From the NCBI GenBank assembly GCA_945929965.1, contig CAMEOT010000009.1:1-64000 (forward strand): DNA of 64,000 nucleotides. Reading direction: 5' to 3'. Below are positions 27,350 to 36,701 of this stretch, in pieces (position 1 is the stretch's first letter; each line of letters opens with the position of its first letter). The notes under the pieces were generated by a model. The model made no database searches. It saw nothing but the letters and a program-made list of their open reading frames with translations, and had not been told where the DNA came from. This stretch comes from an uncultured Lachnospiraceae bacterium (lineage in GTDB: Bacteria > Bacillota > Clostridia > Lachnospirales > Lachnospiraceae). The translations under genes and the position numbers were made by a program.

Positions 27350-27378
27350 ATTATATCAGAATACATGTTCGATTACAA
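27350..27378 (-). promoter_or_regulatory. Promoter with LexA-like box for the polymerase-YolD operon
   Basis: On the minus strand TTGTAA (27373-27378) and TATAAT (27350-27355) are 17 bases apart. Within the spacer, 27359-27371 reads CGAACATGTATTC, close to the Firmicute SOS box GAACATATGTTC type (two mismatches in the central 12). A repressor bound there would cover the -10 to -35 interval. Confidence 0.6.
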
Positions 27379-27391
27379 AGTAATTTTATGG

Positions 27392-27421
27392 AAAAAAAGA
27401 CTCCCGAAAAAATCGGGAGTC
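27392..27421 (-). terminator. Terminator of the GGGtGRT gene
   Basis: A stem of GACTCCCGA with TCGGGAGTC (27399-27421) is followed on the minus strand by seven T residues. It lies 25 bases past the GGGtGRT stop. Confidence 0.92.
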
Positions 27422-27445
27422 AAAAAATTCTGAAAATCAGATGGC

Positions 27446-28456
27446 TTAGAACTTACCAGCCTTAGCAGCTTCCTCGATGGATACGGCAACAGCTACGGTA
27501 GCACCTACCATAGGGTTGTTACCCATACCGATCAGACCCATCATCTCAACGTGTGCAGGTACGGAGGAAGAACCAGCGAACTGCGCATCAGAGTGCATAC
27601 GACCCAGAGTATCGGTGAAACCGTAAGAAGCGGGACCTGCAGCCATGTTATCGGGATGCAGAGTACGTCCGGTACCGCCGCCGGAAGCAACGGAGAAATA
27701 TTTCTTGCCTGCTTCCAGTCTCTCCTTCTTGTAAGTACCGGCTACGGGATGCTGGAAACGGGTAGGGTTGGTAGAGTTACCGGTAATGGATACGTCTACG
27801 TTCTCTTTCCACATGATAGCAACACCTTCGGGAACGCTGTTAGCGCCGTAGCAGTTAACCTTAGCACGAAGTCCCTCGGAGTAAGCGATTCTCTCTACTT
27901 CGGTAACGGTGTTGGTGTAAGGATCATAAGAGGTCTCAACAAAGGTAAATCCGTTGATACGGGAAATGATCTTTGCAGCGTCCTTACCAAGACCGTTCAG
28001 GATAACACGTAAAGGCTTCTGACGAACTTTGTTAGCCTTCTCTGCGATACCGATAGCACCCTCTGCTGCTGCGAAGGACTCATGTCCAGCCAGGAAACAG
28101 AAGCAGTCGGTATCCTCTTCCAGTAACATCTTGCCCAGGTTACCATGACCAAGACCTACCTTACGGGTATCAGCAACGGAACCGGGGATACAGAATGCCT
28201 GTAAGCCTTCGCCGATAGCTGCAGCTGCCTCAGATGCCTTTCTGCTGCCTTTCTTGATTGCGATTGCAGCGCCTACAGTGTAAGCCCAGCAAGCATTTTC
28301 AAAACAGATGGGCTGGATTTTCTTAACCTGATCGTATACATCCAGACCTGCATCTTTTGTGATCTTCTCTGCTTCTTCGATAGAGGAGATACCATAGCTG
28401 TTCAGTACAGCGTTGATCTTATCAATACGTCTTTCATATGATTCAAATAAAGCCAT
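27446..28456 (-). CDS. GGGtGRT protein
   Basis: A 336-residue protein of the family named for its GGGTGRT motif, present here in VASGGGTGRTLHPDNMAAGP (about residues 257-276). No enzymatic activity is established. Conserved features include several Gly-rich loops, a Cys (ENACWAY, about residue 57), and HESFAAAEGAIG. It is usually found, as here, directly after an NifU-type scaffold gene, so an Fe-S cluster or redox-cofactor role is suspected. It ends at a strong terminator. Confidence 0.88.
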   Translation of the reverse strand: MALFESYERRIDKINAVLNSYGISSIEEAEKITKDAGLDVYDQVKKIQPICFENACWAYTVGAAIAIKKGSRKASEAAAAIGEGLQAFCIPGSVADTRKVGLGHGNLGKMLLEEDTDCFCFLAGHESFAAAEGAIGIAEKANKVRQKPLRVILNGLGKDAAKIISRINGFTFVETSYDPYTNTVTEVERIAYSEGLRAKVNCYGANSVPEGVAIMWKENVDVSITGNSTNPTRFQHPVAGTYKKERLEAGKKYFSVASGGGTGRTLHPDNMAAGPASYGFTDTLGRMHSDAQFAGSSSVPAHVEMMGLIGMGNNPMVGATVAVAVSIEEAAKAGKF

Positions 28457-28476
28457 TTTTTCTGTCCTCCTATATC

Positions 28477-29169
28477 TTATTGTTTTCTGGGATCGATGAT
28501 CTTAACTGCATCATCTACACGACCATACTGGCCCTTAGCCTTTTCCCATGCAGTGTTGGCATCGTCACCCTTCTTGATGAAGTCGGTCATCTTGCCGAGG
28601 TTAACGAACTGGTAACCGATGATCTGATCATCCTTGTCCAGAGCGATACCGGTTACATAACCTTCTGCCATCTCCAGATAACGGGGACCCTTCTTCAGAG
28701 TACCGTACATAGTACCAACCTGGCTTCTTAAGCCCTTACCGAGATCTTCCAGACCTGCACCGACAGGCAGACCCTCCTCAGAGAATGCACTCTGGGTACG
28801 ACCGTATACGATCTGTAAGAACAGCTCTCTCATAGCGGTATTGATTGCATCACATACAAGGTCAGTATTTAAAGCTTCCATAACGGTCAGACCGGGCAGA
28901 ATCTCAGCAGCCATAGCTGCGGAATGGGTCATACCGGAACATCCAACGGTCTCAACCAGAGCCTCCTGGATGATGCCTTCCTTAACGTTCAGGGTCAGCT
29001 TACATGCACCCTGCTGAGGTGCACACCAGCCCACACCGTGAGTCAGACCGGAAATATCCTTAACTTCTTTTGCCTGCACCCATTTTGCCTCTTCGGGAAT
29101 GGGAGCACAACCATGATGTACGCCCTGTGCAACGGGACACATTTCTTCAACTTCTTTTGAATAAATCAT
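28477..29169 (-). CDS. NifU-like iron-sulfur scaffold protein
   Basis: A 230-residue protein related to the NifU/IscU N-terminal scaffold, with Cys residues in CPVAQGVHHGCAP, GWCAPQQGACK and VGCSGMTHS (about residues 11-94). The usual IscU layout (Cys, then Cys, then Cys later) is altered, and the C-terminal half (about 130-230) is an extension with NLGKMTDFIKKGDDANTAWE. It precedes the GGGtGRT gene by 20 bases. Assembly or transfer of Fe-S clusters is inferred from the family. AAAGGAG precedes the ATG. Confidence 0.82.
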   Translation of the reverse strand: MIYSKEVEEMCPVAQGVHHGCAPIPEEAKWVQAKEVKDISGLTHGVGWCAPQQGACKLTLNVKEGIIQEALVETVGCSGMTHSAAMAAEILPGLTVMEALNTDLVCDAINTAMRELFLQIVYGRTQSAFSEEGLPVGAGLEDLGKGLRSQVGTMYGTLKKGPRYLEMAEGYVTGIALDKDDQIIGYQFVNLGKMTDFIKKGDDANTAWEKAKGQYGRVDDAVKIIDPRKQ

Positions 29170-29298
29170 GTGAAATCTCCTTTCAATATGTACTTATAAT
29201 ACTATTGATAAAATAATATCATAATGGTCGTGTTCATTCTCTCATATTTCCCTAAAAAAATCTAGTGGGTTTTGACATTTTTTTCATTAGTTCCTATG

Positions 29299-29342
29299 AA
29301 AAAACACCATATTCTTACGCCGCAGCGCAGGAATATGGTGTT
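29299..29342 (-). terminator. Terminator of the proB-ppa operon
   Basis: A 12-base-pair stem (AACACCATATTC and its complement, 29303-29342) with a GC-rich loop that can pair internally is followed on the minus strand by TTTTTTC. It lies about 30 bases past the pyrophosphatase stop. Confidence 0.88.
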
Positions 29343-29373
29343 ATGTGACTATTGAAAATCAATTATCAATTAT

Positions 29374-29925
29374 TTACCAGCTCTTGATAAAGGTATCAAT
29401 GTAGTTATCGAGACATTTCTTGATGACTTCGATGGCTTCTTCTCTGTTACCCTTTTCATTGACTGCAGTGGTCTTGTTCTCCAGTGCCTTATATACTGTG
29501 AAGAAATGTTCCATCTCGTCCACCACATGACTGGGCAGCTCGGAAATATCATGGTAGCAGTTATAATTAGGATCATTGAAAGGAACCGCAATGATCTTCT
29601 CGTCGTTTTTGCCATTGTCCAGCATGGAGATTACACCGATAGGATACGCTCTTACCAGGGTCATGGGCTGTACCGGCTCGGAACACAATAACAATACGTC
29701 TAACGGGTCACCGTCGTCGCCGTAGGTTCTGGGAATGAATCCGTAGTTAGCGGGATAATGGGTAGACGTATGCAGGATACGGTCCAGGATCAGAAGACCG
29801 GTCTCCTTGTCCAGTTCATACTTGTTTTTACTGCCCTTAGAGATCTCAATGACACAGACAAAATCTGTGGGAGTGACTCTCTGGGTGCTCATGGTATGCC
29901 AAATGCTTCCGTTTACTTCTTTCAT
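29374..29925 (-). CDS. ppa: Inorganic diphosphatase (family I)
   Basis: A 183-residue soluble pyrophosphatase with the family I signature D71-G-D73-P-L-D76 (DGDPLDVLL) and other metal or substrate ligands such as Y62-GFIP and DNGKNDEKIIAVP. It pulls biosynthetic reactions forward by removing pyrophosphate. Length is typical of the bacterial enzyme. It is last in the proB-DUF896-5-FCL-proA-ppa series, 62 bases after proA. GAGGAG lies before the ATG. Confidence 0.96.
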   Translation of the reverse strand: MKEVNGSIWHTMSTQRVTPTDFVCVIEISKGSKNKYELDKETGLLILDRILHTSTHYPANYGFIPRTYGDDGDPLDVLLLCSEPVQPMTLVRAYPIGVISMLDNGKNDEKIIAVPFNDPNYNCYHDISELPSHVVDEMEHFFTVYKALENKTTAVNEKGNREEAIEVIKKCLDNYIDTFIKSW

Positions 29926-29987
29926 AATCTCTCTCCTCTACTCTTATAGTTATTTCCGGGCAAAACATCCGGAGAATACACAGGTCA

Positions 29988-31235
29988 TTATCCACGGATC
30001 TGACCGTTTCCGTGGATCTTGTATTTATAGGAGGTCAGCTCCTTCAGACCCATAGGTCCTCTTGCGTGCAGTTTCTGTGTACTGATGCCGATCTCCGCGC
30101 CAAATCCAAATTCAAATCCATCCGTAAAACGTGTGGATGCATTGACATAGACACAGGCAGCATCCACTTCGTTTAAGAACTTTTCCGCCGTCTCCGCATT
30201 TTCCGTCACGATGCATTCCGAATGCTTCGTGTTATAGCGGTTGATATGGGCAATAGCCTCTTCCACGCTGTCCACGGTCTTGATGGACAGGATATAATCC
30301 AGATATTCCGTACCGTAATCTGCTTCCGTAGCGGGAATACAGTCTGTAAGAATCTCTCTGGTACTTTCATCTCCGCGAAGCTCCACATTTTGGGGTTTCA
30401 GCGTCTCTGCCATTTTCGGAAGAAACCGGTCGCGAATCTCACGATGTACCACCAGGGATTCACAGGCATTGCAGACACCAATCCGCTGGGTCTTGGCATT
30501 CATTAGGATCTTTACCGCCATGTCCACATCGGCATCCTTGTCCACATAGACGTGGCAGTTGCCGGTACCGGTCTCGATCACAGGAATGGTGCTGTTCTCA
30601 ACTACGCTGCGGATCAGTCCCGCACCACCTCTGGGGATCAGTACATCCACGTATTCCTTCATCTTCATGAACTGTGCGGTGACTGCACGGTCCGTATCCT
30701 CAATTAACTGCACGGCTGTCCTTGGCATCCCACAGGCTTCCAACGCATCCTGCAATACTTTTACGATAGCGATATTGGAGTGGATGGCATCACTGCCTCC
30801 CTTTAAGATCACGGCATTTCCCGTCTTGAAACACAGTCCGAAGGCATCCGCCGTCACATTGGGACGTGCTTCGTAGATAATGCCGATGACGCCTAGCGGG
30901 ACTCTGACCTTGTCGATCTTCAGCCCGTTGGGACGCTCGAAATGCTCCATGGTCTCACCGATGCAGTCCGGGAGCGCCGCTATCTGCATAAGTCCCTCCG
31001 CAATCTGTGCGATCCGGTCACCGGTAAGTTTTAAACGATCCAAAAGTCCCGGATTCATTCCGTTCTTTCTGCCGTTTTCCAGATCCAACGCATTGGCGGA
31101 CAAGATCTCTTCCTGTCTGTCACACAGATACTTTGCCGCTGCCTGCAATGCTATATTTTTCTCTTCGGTTGTCAGCTTCTGCAATACGTATTTGGTATCG
31201 CAGGCATTCTTCCCCAGTTCTAAAAGCTCAGCCAT
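29988..31235 (-). CDS. proA: Glutamate-5-semialdehyde dehydrogenase
   Basis: A 415-residue enzyme (from ATG at 31235) that reduces glutamyl-5-phosphate to the semialdehyde with NADPH in proline synthesis. The catalytic Cys is in the [14 protein letters not shown] region (about residues 242-255); the NAD-binding region has [15 protein letters not shown]. The C-terminal [18 protein letters not shown] block is typical. A TTG six codons upstream is in frame, but GGAAAGG is correctly spaced for the ATG. It is separated from proB by two small genes, all in one direction. Confidence 0.97.
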   Translation of the reverse strand: MAELLELGKNACDTKYVLQKLTTEEKNIALQAAAKYLCDRQEEILSANALDLENGRKNGMNPGLLDRLKLTGDRIAQIAEGLMQIAALPDCIGETMEHFERPNGLKIDKVRVPLGVIGIIYEARPNVTADAFGLCFKTGNAVILKGGSDAIHSNIAIVKVLQDALEACGMPRTAVQLIEDTDRAVTAQFMKMKEYVDVLIPRGGAGLIRSVVENSTIPVIETGTGNCHVYVDKDADVDMAVKILMNAKTQRIGVCNACESLVVHREIRDRFLPKMAETLKPQNVELRGDESTREILTDCIPATEADYGTEYLDYILSIKTVDSVEEAIAHINRYNTKHSECIVTENAETAEKFLNEVDAACVYVNASTRFTDGFEFGFGAEIGISTQKLHARGPMGLKELTSYKYKIHGNGQIRG

Positions 31236-31263
31236 TTTTCTTCGCCTTTCCAAAACAATGCGT

Positions 31264-31827
31264 TTATACCAAAATCACCTGATAAGGCTTTACATCCGTC
31301 TCTTCCACCGGTACTTCTTCCACCTGCTGACAGCGAAATCCCACAGCTATGCTGCGCAGTCTTAAGGCTTCTTTGTCTGACAGATACCGGTCATAAAATC
31401 CACCGCCGTACCCTAAGCGATTACCCAAGGGATCAAATACACTTCCCGGCATAAGAAAAAGGCTTCCTGCCGCATTTTCCGAAGTGAACACATAGCTTTC
31501 CGTATTTCCCTCCGGTTCCCGGATTCCCTTATAGCCTTCCTTCAGTTCCGTAAGCGACCGGATTCGGTAAAATTGCATTTCCCGTCCTTCCACCTTGGGG
31601 ACATAGACCTCTTTTCCATCCTGCAGGGCATTTTCTAAAATCTCCGTAGTACAGATCTCACTTCCGTAGCTTACAAAACTAAGGATCCTGTTGGAGAGAT
31701 AATACCACTGATGCCCCAGGATCCGTTCGGTAATGAGTAACTTTCCTCTCTCCCGTTCAGCTTCTGTCAGGGCATCCCTGCGGGATAATATTTCCTTACG
31801 AAGTAACTTTTTCTCTTCTCTGATCAT
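31264..31827 (-). CDS. 5-formyltetrahydrofolate cyclo-ligase
   Basis: A 187-residue enzyme that uses ATP to convert 5-formyl-THF to 5,10-methenyl-THF. The basic N-terminal motif is [18 protein letters not shown] and the ATP-binding loop is [15 protein letters not shown] (about residues 133-147). It lies between DUF896 and proA in the operon, 7 bases after the DUF896 stop. Combined with fhs and folD elsewhere in the window, it supports active one-carbon folate metabolism. Confidence 0.93.
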   Translation of the reverse strand: MIREEKKLLRKEILSRRDALTEAERERGKLLITERILGHQWYYLSNRILSFVSYGSEICTTEILENALQDGKEVYVPKVEGREMQFYRIRSLTELKEGYKGIREPEGNTESYVFTSENAAGSLFLMPGSVFDPLGNRLGYGGGFYDRYLSDKEALRLRSIAVGFRCQQVEEVPVEETDVKPYQVILV

Positions 31828-31833
31828 TTTTCT

Positions 31834-32055
31834 TTATTTTTTGTTCTTTTTATAAGACGGCTTTAATTTTTCGACAGAACCGTCCGGTCTGACGATCTCA
31901 ATGTTGTCTAACTGTGCTTTCATGTTACGTTTGATACTGTCTACATATTCCTGCCACAATATGGACTGTTCCAGCTTCTCATCGTCTGTCAGCCCTTCGT
32001 TTTGTGATTTATGATAAAGCTCATTAATGCGCTTTATTCTTTCATCCATATTCAT
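31834..32055 (-). CDS. DUF896 family protein (YnzC-like)
   Basis: A 73-residue, highly charged helical protein. MDERIKRINELYHKSQNEGLTDDEKLEQ is typical of DUF896/YnzC, whose Bacillus member is an SOS-induced two-helix protein of unknown role. The ATG at 32055 is chosen because GGAG is well placed; an in-frame ATG four codons upstream is less likely. A short basic C-terminus (KPSYKKNKK) follows. It is cytoplasmic, between proB and the cyclo-ligase gene. Confidence 0.9.
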   Translation of the reverse strand: MNMDERIKRINELYHKSQNEGLTDDEKLEQSILWQEYVDSIKRNMKAQLDNIEIVRPDGSVEKLKPSYKKNKK

Positions 32056-32117
32056 AGTAATCTCCATTCTGCAGACGATTCCTTTTGTCGGAGGAATCGC
32101 GAATCCATCTTCATCAC

Positions 32118-32987
32118 TTATTTTTTATGTAGATTTTCTACAAAGCACGGCAGGTCAAAAGCTTCATCCCTGTGTGCCACGAACAGGGTACCTTCGTTCT
32201 CCCCTTCTAACAGCCGGTGCAGCACGCCGATGTCTCTGCTGTTGGCAATGATCATATCCACATCGGAGCTGGTGGCGATCTTCGCTGCGATCATTTTGGT
32301 ATTCATGCCGCCGGTACCTACATTGCTGCCGGTGGTAGCTTTACCCATATTCATGAATTCATCCGTAAGTTCATCCACCTGTTCGATGAATTCCGCCTCC
32401 GGATTCTGTCTGGGATCATCGGTGTAGAGACCGTCAATGTCCGACAGAAGGATCAGAAGATCCGCATCAATCAGCGCCGCTACAATAGCGGACAGGGTAT
32501 CGTTATCACCGATCTCGATCTCGTAAGTCGCTACGGTATCATTTTCATTGACGACCGGGATCGCACCCATTTTCAACAGCTGGGTAAAGGTATTGTGGGC
32601 GTTGTAGCGGTTCAGATTGTCCACGATGGTATTTTTCGTCATCAGGATCTGTGCTGCTACATGATTATACTCCGCAAACAGCTTCTGATAGGCCATCATC
32701 AGTCTCGCCTGACCGATGGCGGAGCATGCCTGTTTCACTGCCATGGCTTCTGCCTGGGTCTTTCCTTCTATCGTTTTTAAATTTACAGCTTTTTTACCAA
32801 CTGCGATGGCGCCGGAAGTCACCAGCACGACTTCCTTCCCCTGATTACTGATATCACAGAGTTCTCTGACTAACTTCTCCAGACGGATGTAATCCAGATC
32901 TCCTGTCTCAGTATGCTGTAAAGAAGAAGAACCGATCTTAATAACGATTCTTTTCTTGTTCTTAATCTGTTCCCTTATGTTATTCAC
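32118..32987 (-). CDS. proB: Glutamate 5-kinase, without PUA domain
   Basis: A 289-residue amino-acid kinase that phosphorylates glutamate, the first step of proline synthesis. The start RIVIKIGSSSLQ (about residues 13-24) is the family's Lys-containing nucleotide site, and VVNENDTVATYEIEIGDND and KATTGSNVGTGGMNTK are the substrate and feedback regions. The C-terminal PUA domain present in E. coli ProB is absent. Start is GTG with AAAGG upstream. It is first in the operon, with a promoter overlapping the end of the preceding flavoprotein gene. Confidence 0.95.
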   Translation of the reverse strand: MNNIREQIKNKKRIVIKIGSSSLQHTETGDLDYIRLEKLVRELCDISNQGKEVVLVTSGAIAVGKKAVNLKTIEGKTQAEAMAVKQACSAIGQARLMMAYQKLFAEYNHVAAQILMTKNTIVDNLNRYNAHNTFTQLLKMGAIPVVNENDTVATYEIEIGDNDTLSAIVAALIDADLLILLSDIDGLYTDDPRQNPEAEFIEQVDELTDEFMNMGKATTGSNVGTGGMNTKMIAAKIATSSDVDMIIANSRDIGVLHRLLEGENEGTLFVAHRDEAFDLPCFVENLHKK

Positions 32988-33026
32988 ATTGATTGCCTTT
33001 CTGCATACAAACTATGGATTATCTGC

Positions 33027-33055
33027 ATAATATACTATTTTGCTCCGTACGTCAA
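33027..33055 (-). promoter_or_regulatory. Sigma-A-type promoter for proB
   Basis: On the minus strand TTGACG (33050-33055) and TATTAT (33027-33032) are exactly 17 bases apart. The -35 overlaps the stop codon of the upstream flavoprotein gene. Confidence 0.75.
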
Positions 33056-34692
33056 CGCTGTAACGGAGCAAACTGTGATGCGATCTGTTCCGCCACACGA
33101 ATGCCGTCCATTGCTGCAGAGGTGATTCCTCCGGCATATCCGGCGCCTTCCCCACAGGGGTAACACCCACGGATCCCGGACTGTAAATTTTCATCGCGCT
33201 CAATCCGCACCGGGGAAGAAGTCCGACTCTCCACTCCCGTGAGGATCACTGTCTGGGATGCAAAACCGTGGATCTGCCTATCAAAGCTGTCCATTCCTTC
33301 CACGAATGCCTGGTTACACTCCCTGGGAAGGATCCCCGTAAGATCCGCCCATGCAAACGCTCCCTTGCACTGCGGTTCCAAGTTGTCCCACAAGCCATTC
33401 TTAGGTCCGTTCTGTATCTTACGGGGTTCTCCGGTGACCTTTTCCCTGAAGTCTCCGTACCTTTGAACCGGAAGTTTTCCGTCACACAATTCGTAGGCTC
33501 TCTGCTCCAGTCTTCGCTGGAATTCAATTCCCGCTAACGGGTGATCGGAGCCGTAATCTGCGGGAGTCACCGCAACAATAATGGCACTGTTTGCATTTTT
33601 TCCGTCACGGCCACTGTAACTCATACCGTTGACCGCAAGCCTCCCGGGTTCCGAGGATGCATTGACCACATAGCCTCCGGGACACATACAAAAAGAGTAA
33701 ACACCTCTACCACAACTTGTCTTCGCCGTTACTTTATAGGCAGCAGCCCCCAGCTCTTTCACATGTTCTGCGCCATACTGGCTTCTATTGATCAGGTTCT
33801 GTGGATGCTCCACGCGGAATCCAACTGCAAAAGGTTTCGACGCCATGGGGAATTTTTTCTCATATAACATGGCAAAAGTATCTCTGGCACTGTGTCCCGG
33901 AGCCAGTACCACCTGCTCACAGGGAATCTCTTCCCTGCCGTTTACGATGACTCCGGTGACCTGCCCGTTCTGCGTTTTAATCTCTGTCACCTGACTCTTA
34001 AAACGAACATCACCACCCAGACGCAGGATCTCTTCCCGCATGCTTTTTATGACTCTGCTTAAGACATCCGTACCGATATGGGGCTTTGCCTGGTAAACAA
34101 TCGCCGGATCGGCACCATGACTAACAAAGGTTTTCAACACTTCCGTATTTCTGCCATATTTATCCTTTACCAGTGTATTTAATTTACCATCGGAAAAAGT
34201 TCCGGCGCCGCCTTCCCCGAACTGCACATTGGAATCCGGCTTTAACCTTCCCGTCTTCCAGAAGGCTTCCACATCCGCCTGTCTGGTATCCACGTCCTCG
34301 CCACGCTCTAAAATCACCGGTGCATAGCCGTGCTGTGCCAGGTAATAGGCACAGAATAATCCCGCCGGTCCCATACCGATGATCACCGTAGGATGTTTCT
34401 GCGGCTGCGTGCCGCCTTCCGGGAAATGATACTCTGCCTTTTCCACAAGCGCTACATTTGCCTTTCCCAGTCTGCGAACCGCATCCTTATATACTTTTTC
34501 CTCTCTCTTCACCGTCACATTTACGCTATAGCTGTAGAAAAGCTCCGGCTTTTTTCTGGCATCCAGAGACTGTCTTACGATCTCTATGTCAACAATCTCC
34601 GTTTCCTGGATCCGTAAGATCTGTGCCGTCTTACTCATAAGCTGCGCTTCGGTATGATTCACCGGAAGCTTCAGCTGGTTCAGTCTGATCAT
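33052..34692 (-). CDS. FAD-dependent oxidoreductase (large, dehydrogenase-like)
   Basis: A 546-residue flavoprotein from the preferred ATG at 34692 (AAGGA upstream; a longer frame runs to 34785). It starts with a small N-terminal domain, then a Rossmann-type FAD motif TVIIGMGPAGLFCAYYLA and later PCGEGAGYAGGITSAAMDG, the layout of the family of bacterial NAD(P)/FAD-dependent oxidoreductases related to NAD-utilising dehydrogenases. Substrate unknown. It follows a second flavoprotein gene by 16 bases. Confidence 0.8.
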   Translation of the reverse strand: MIRLNQLKLPVNHTEAQLMSKTAQILRIQETEIVDIEIVRQSLDARKKPELFYSYSVNVTVKREEKVYKDAVRRLGKANVALVEKAEYHFPEGGTQPQKHPTVIIGMGPAGLFCAYYLAQHGYAPVILERGEDVDTRQADVEAFWKTGRLKPDSNVQFGEGGAGTFSDGKLNTLVKDKYGRNTEVLKTFVSHGADPAIVYQAKPHIGTDVLSRVIKSMREEILRLGGDVRFKSQVTEIKTQNGQVTGVIVNGREEIPCEQVVLAPGHSARDTFAMLYEKKFPMASKPFAVGFRVEHPQNLINRSQYGAEHVKELGAAAYKVTAKTSCGRGVYSFCMCPGGYVVNASSEPGRLAVNGMSYSGRDGKNANSAIIVAVTPADYGSDHPLAGIEFQRRLEQRAYELCDGKLPVQRYGDFREKVTGEPRKIQNGPKNGLWDNLEPQCKGAFAWADLTGILPRECNQAFVEGMDSFDRQIHGFASQTVILTGVESRTSSPVRIERDENLQSGIRGCYPCGEGAGYAGGITSAAMDGIRVAEQIASQFAPLQR

Positions 34693-34708
34693 AATCCTTC
34701 TACTCCTG

Positions 34709-35941
34709 TTATTGTGCTGCGTGATATCCTGCCAGATATCCGCTGCTCCATGCCCATTGCAGATTGTACCCTCCGCATCTGCCATCCACGTCTAAGATCT
34801 CTCCCGCAAAATAGACACCGGGACAGCGCATGGATTCCATCGTCTCTTTTACTTCCGTTACCGCAACTCCGCCTGCGGACACCTGTGCATTCTCGTAGGG
34901 ATTACTCTCCGTAATATGCAGTCTGAAGTTCCTGCAAAGTCCGTAGAAATTGCGAATCTTCTCCTCCGGGATCTCCCGCATGGGCGTTGCCAGACGGATC
35001 CCCGCCAGTTTTAGCAGTGTCGAAGTCAGCTTTTTATGTAAGATACCGGTGAAAAATTCCTCCGCAGTCCGGTCTCCCTGAAGGAGCTTTCGGCTCTCCT
35101 GCAATTTACGATATTCTTCTTCGGACAGTTCCGGCAGGAAATCAATCTGTGCCACACATTCTCTGCGTTCTCTGAGCCGGTAGTTCACACTGCGGCTTAA
35201 CTGGAATACCGGAATGCCGGAGATGCCATAATCCGTCAGTTGCAATTCTCCCCGCTCCCTGCAGACCTCCTCACCGTCACACAGAATCCGGATCTCGCTG
35301 TCCGCCCGGACCCCGGCGATACCTTTTAGCAGATCCGTCTCCTGACAGCGCAGCTGCACCAGTGCCGGAACCGTAAGTGTGCAGGTATGTCCCAGTCTCT
35401 TCGCAATCTTAAAACCACTGCCGTCCGATCCGGTGGCAGGAGCTGCTTTTCCTCCGCAGGTCACAATCACCGCATCCAACAGCCACTCTTTTTCCCCGTC
35501 ACTGACAAGCAGTTTTCCGGAATCCATCCGTTCCACTTTAATGATCTTGCGCGCAAACACAATCTCCACGTCGAGAGCCTGCAGTTCATACCGCAGCACA
35601 TCCAGTACCGCAGCCGCCTGTTCGCAGACCGGATAGAGATAACCGTTTTTTTCTTTTATCATCAGTCCGATGCTCTGGAAGAACCGGATCGTGTCTTCTG
35701 TGTCAAAACGTTCCAATGCCTTTCCGATCCACTGCAAATCTGTGCCGTGATAACATTCCACAGAAAGCGCCCGGTTGCCCAGATTACATTTTCCGTTTCC
35801 TGTCTGCAATATTTTCTTCCCTACACGGTCATTGCGCTCGAAGATCGTCACCCTGGCGCCTTCTCTTGCCGCAGTTATGGCTGCCATCATACCGGCAGCT
35901 CCGCCGCCGATCACACCTATCTGTTTCTTCATCTGTTTCAC
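34709..35941 (-). CDS. FAD-dependent oxidoreductase, HI0933/BaiN family
   Basis: A 410-residue flavoprotein with the N-terminal FAD motif IGVIGGGAAGMMAAITAAREG (about residues 8-28), the family's NGKCNLGNRA and a C-terminal FAGEILDVDGRCGGYNLQWAWSSG. This is the HI0933 (YhiN/BaiN) family; one member, BaiN, is implicated in gut bacterial bile acid metabolism, but most are uncharacterised, so the substrate should not be assumed. It lies 6 bases after the BofC-like gene and before a second flavoprotein. Confidence 0.88.
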   Translation of the reverse strand: MKQMKKQIGVIGGGAAGMMAAITAAREGARVTIFERNDRVGKKILQTGNGKCNLGNRALSVECYHGTDLQWIGKALERFDTEDTIRFFQSIGLMIKEKNGYLYPVCEQAAAVLDVLRYELQALDVEIVFARKIIKVERMDSGKLLVSDGEKEWLLDAVIVTCGGKAAPATGSDGSGFKIAKRLGHTCTLTVPALVQLRCQETDLLKGIAGVRADSEIRILCDGEEVCRERGELQLTDYGISGIPVFQLSRSVNYRLRERRECVAQIDFLPELSEEEYRKLQESRKLLQGDRTAEEFFTGILHKKLTSTLLKLAGIRLATPMREIPEEKIRNFYGLCRNFRLHITESNPYENAQVSAGGVAVTEVKETMESMRCPGVYFAGEILDVDGRCGGYNLQWAWSSGYLAGYHAAQ

Positions 35942-35947
35942 CTTTAT

Positions 35948-36604
35948 TTAAGAGGAATAAGTTTCCAAAAAATCATACAATGTCTCTTCATCCGGGACGA
36001 ACAGCATGTCCATGATCTGTAGTTGCAAAGTCTCCGGCAGATCCTCCAGTGCAATTCCCGTATTGATATATACCGTGGTCCGGTCCTCTAAATATACCAC
36101 CACTTCATGATCCGTCACCGCCAGATAAAAGCTTTCGCTGGGCTGCACATACCGGTAATCCATGCGGACCACAACCCGTTCTCTGGAAAAAGACAAGACC
36201 TCCAGTCCCACAAAACCTCTCTCAATCTCCGAAAGCGGCGGATGCTCTGCATACAGATCCATGCTCTCCAAAAAGTTCTCACGATCCATGCCGATGTATT
36301 TGTGCGGAATCTTCCAGGAAGTCTCAACGCTTGTCCCTCTAAGAATATCGGTCTCTTCCAGCACATATTCCGTGTCCGCGCACAGTGTCTCCCCGGAAGA
36401 AGCCACAGCCACACTTAAGTGGGAAGCGTCCTCTTCGTCTGTCGCCGTCTCCTCCGAGGTATACGGTGGCTTGGCTGTATCATTCATATTATACCAAAGC
36501 CCCGGATAGAAAAAATGGATTCCCCAGACGCCGAGATATATTCCCAGTCCCAGGAAAAAGACCGGGACCACAAAAAAGTAGCTGATACGTTTTACAAATT
36601 TCAT
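35948..36604 (-). CDS. Membrane-anchored protein with BofC-like C-terminal domain
   Basis: A 218-residue protein with one N-terminal membrane segment (about residues 8-31) and an extracytoplasmic remainder. The C-terminal part, SFYLAVTDHEVVVYLEDRTTVYINTGIALEDLPET followed by DEETLYDFLETY (split here), resembles the BofC C-terminal domain, in which a similar strand pattern and a final acidic helix occur. Bacillus BofC controls SpoIVB signalling in sporulation. This identification is by pattern and is uncertain. It sits between a flippase and two flavoproteins. Confidence 0.55.
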   Translation of the reverse strand: MKFVKRISYFFVVPVFFLGLGIYLGVWGIHFFYPGLWYNMNDTAKPPYTSEETATDEEDASHLSVAVASSGETLCADTEYVLEETDILRGTSVETSWKIPHKYIGMDRENFLESMDLYAEHPPLSEIERGFVGLEVLSFSRERVVVRMDYRYVQPSESFYLAVTDHEVVVYLEDRTTVYINTGIALEDLPETLQLQIMDMLFVPDEETLYDFLETYSS

Positions 36605-36701
36605 ACTGCCTCACATCCATGGTGTCAATGTTTCCTTCTTTGTATCAGTATCAGTTATTTTTTGGAAAATATACATCCTGCCAACCCGCTTTGGGAAAGT
36701 C

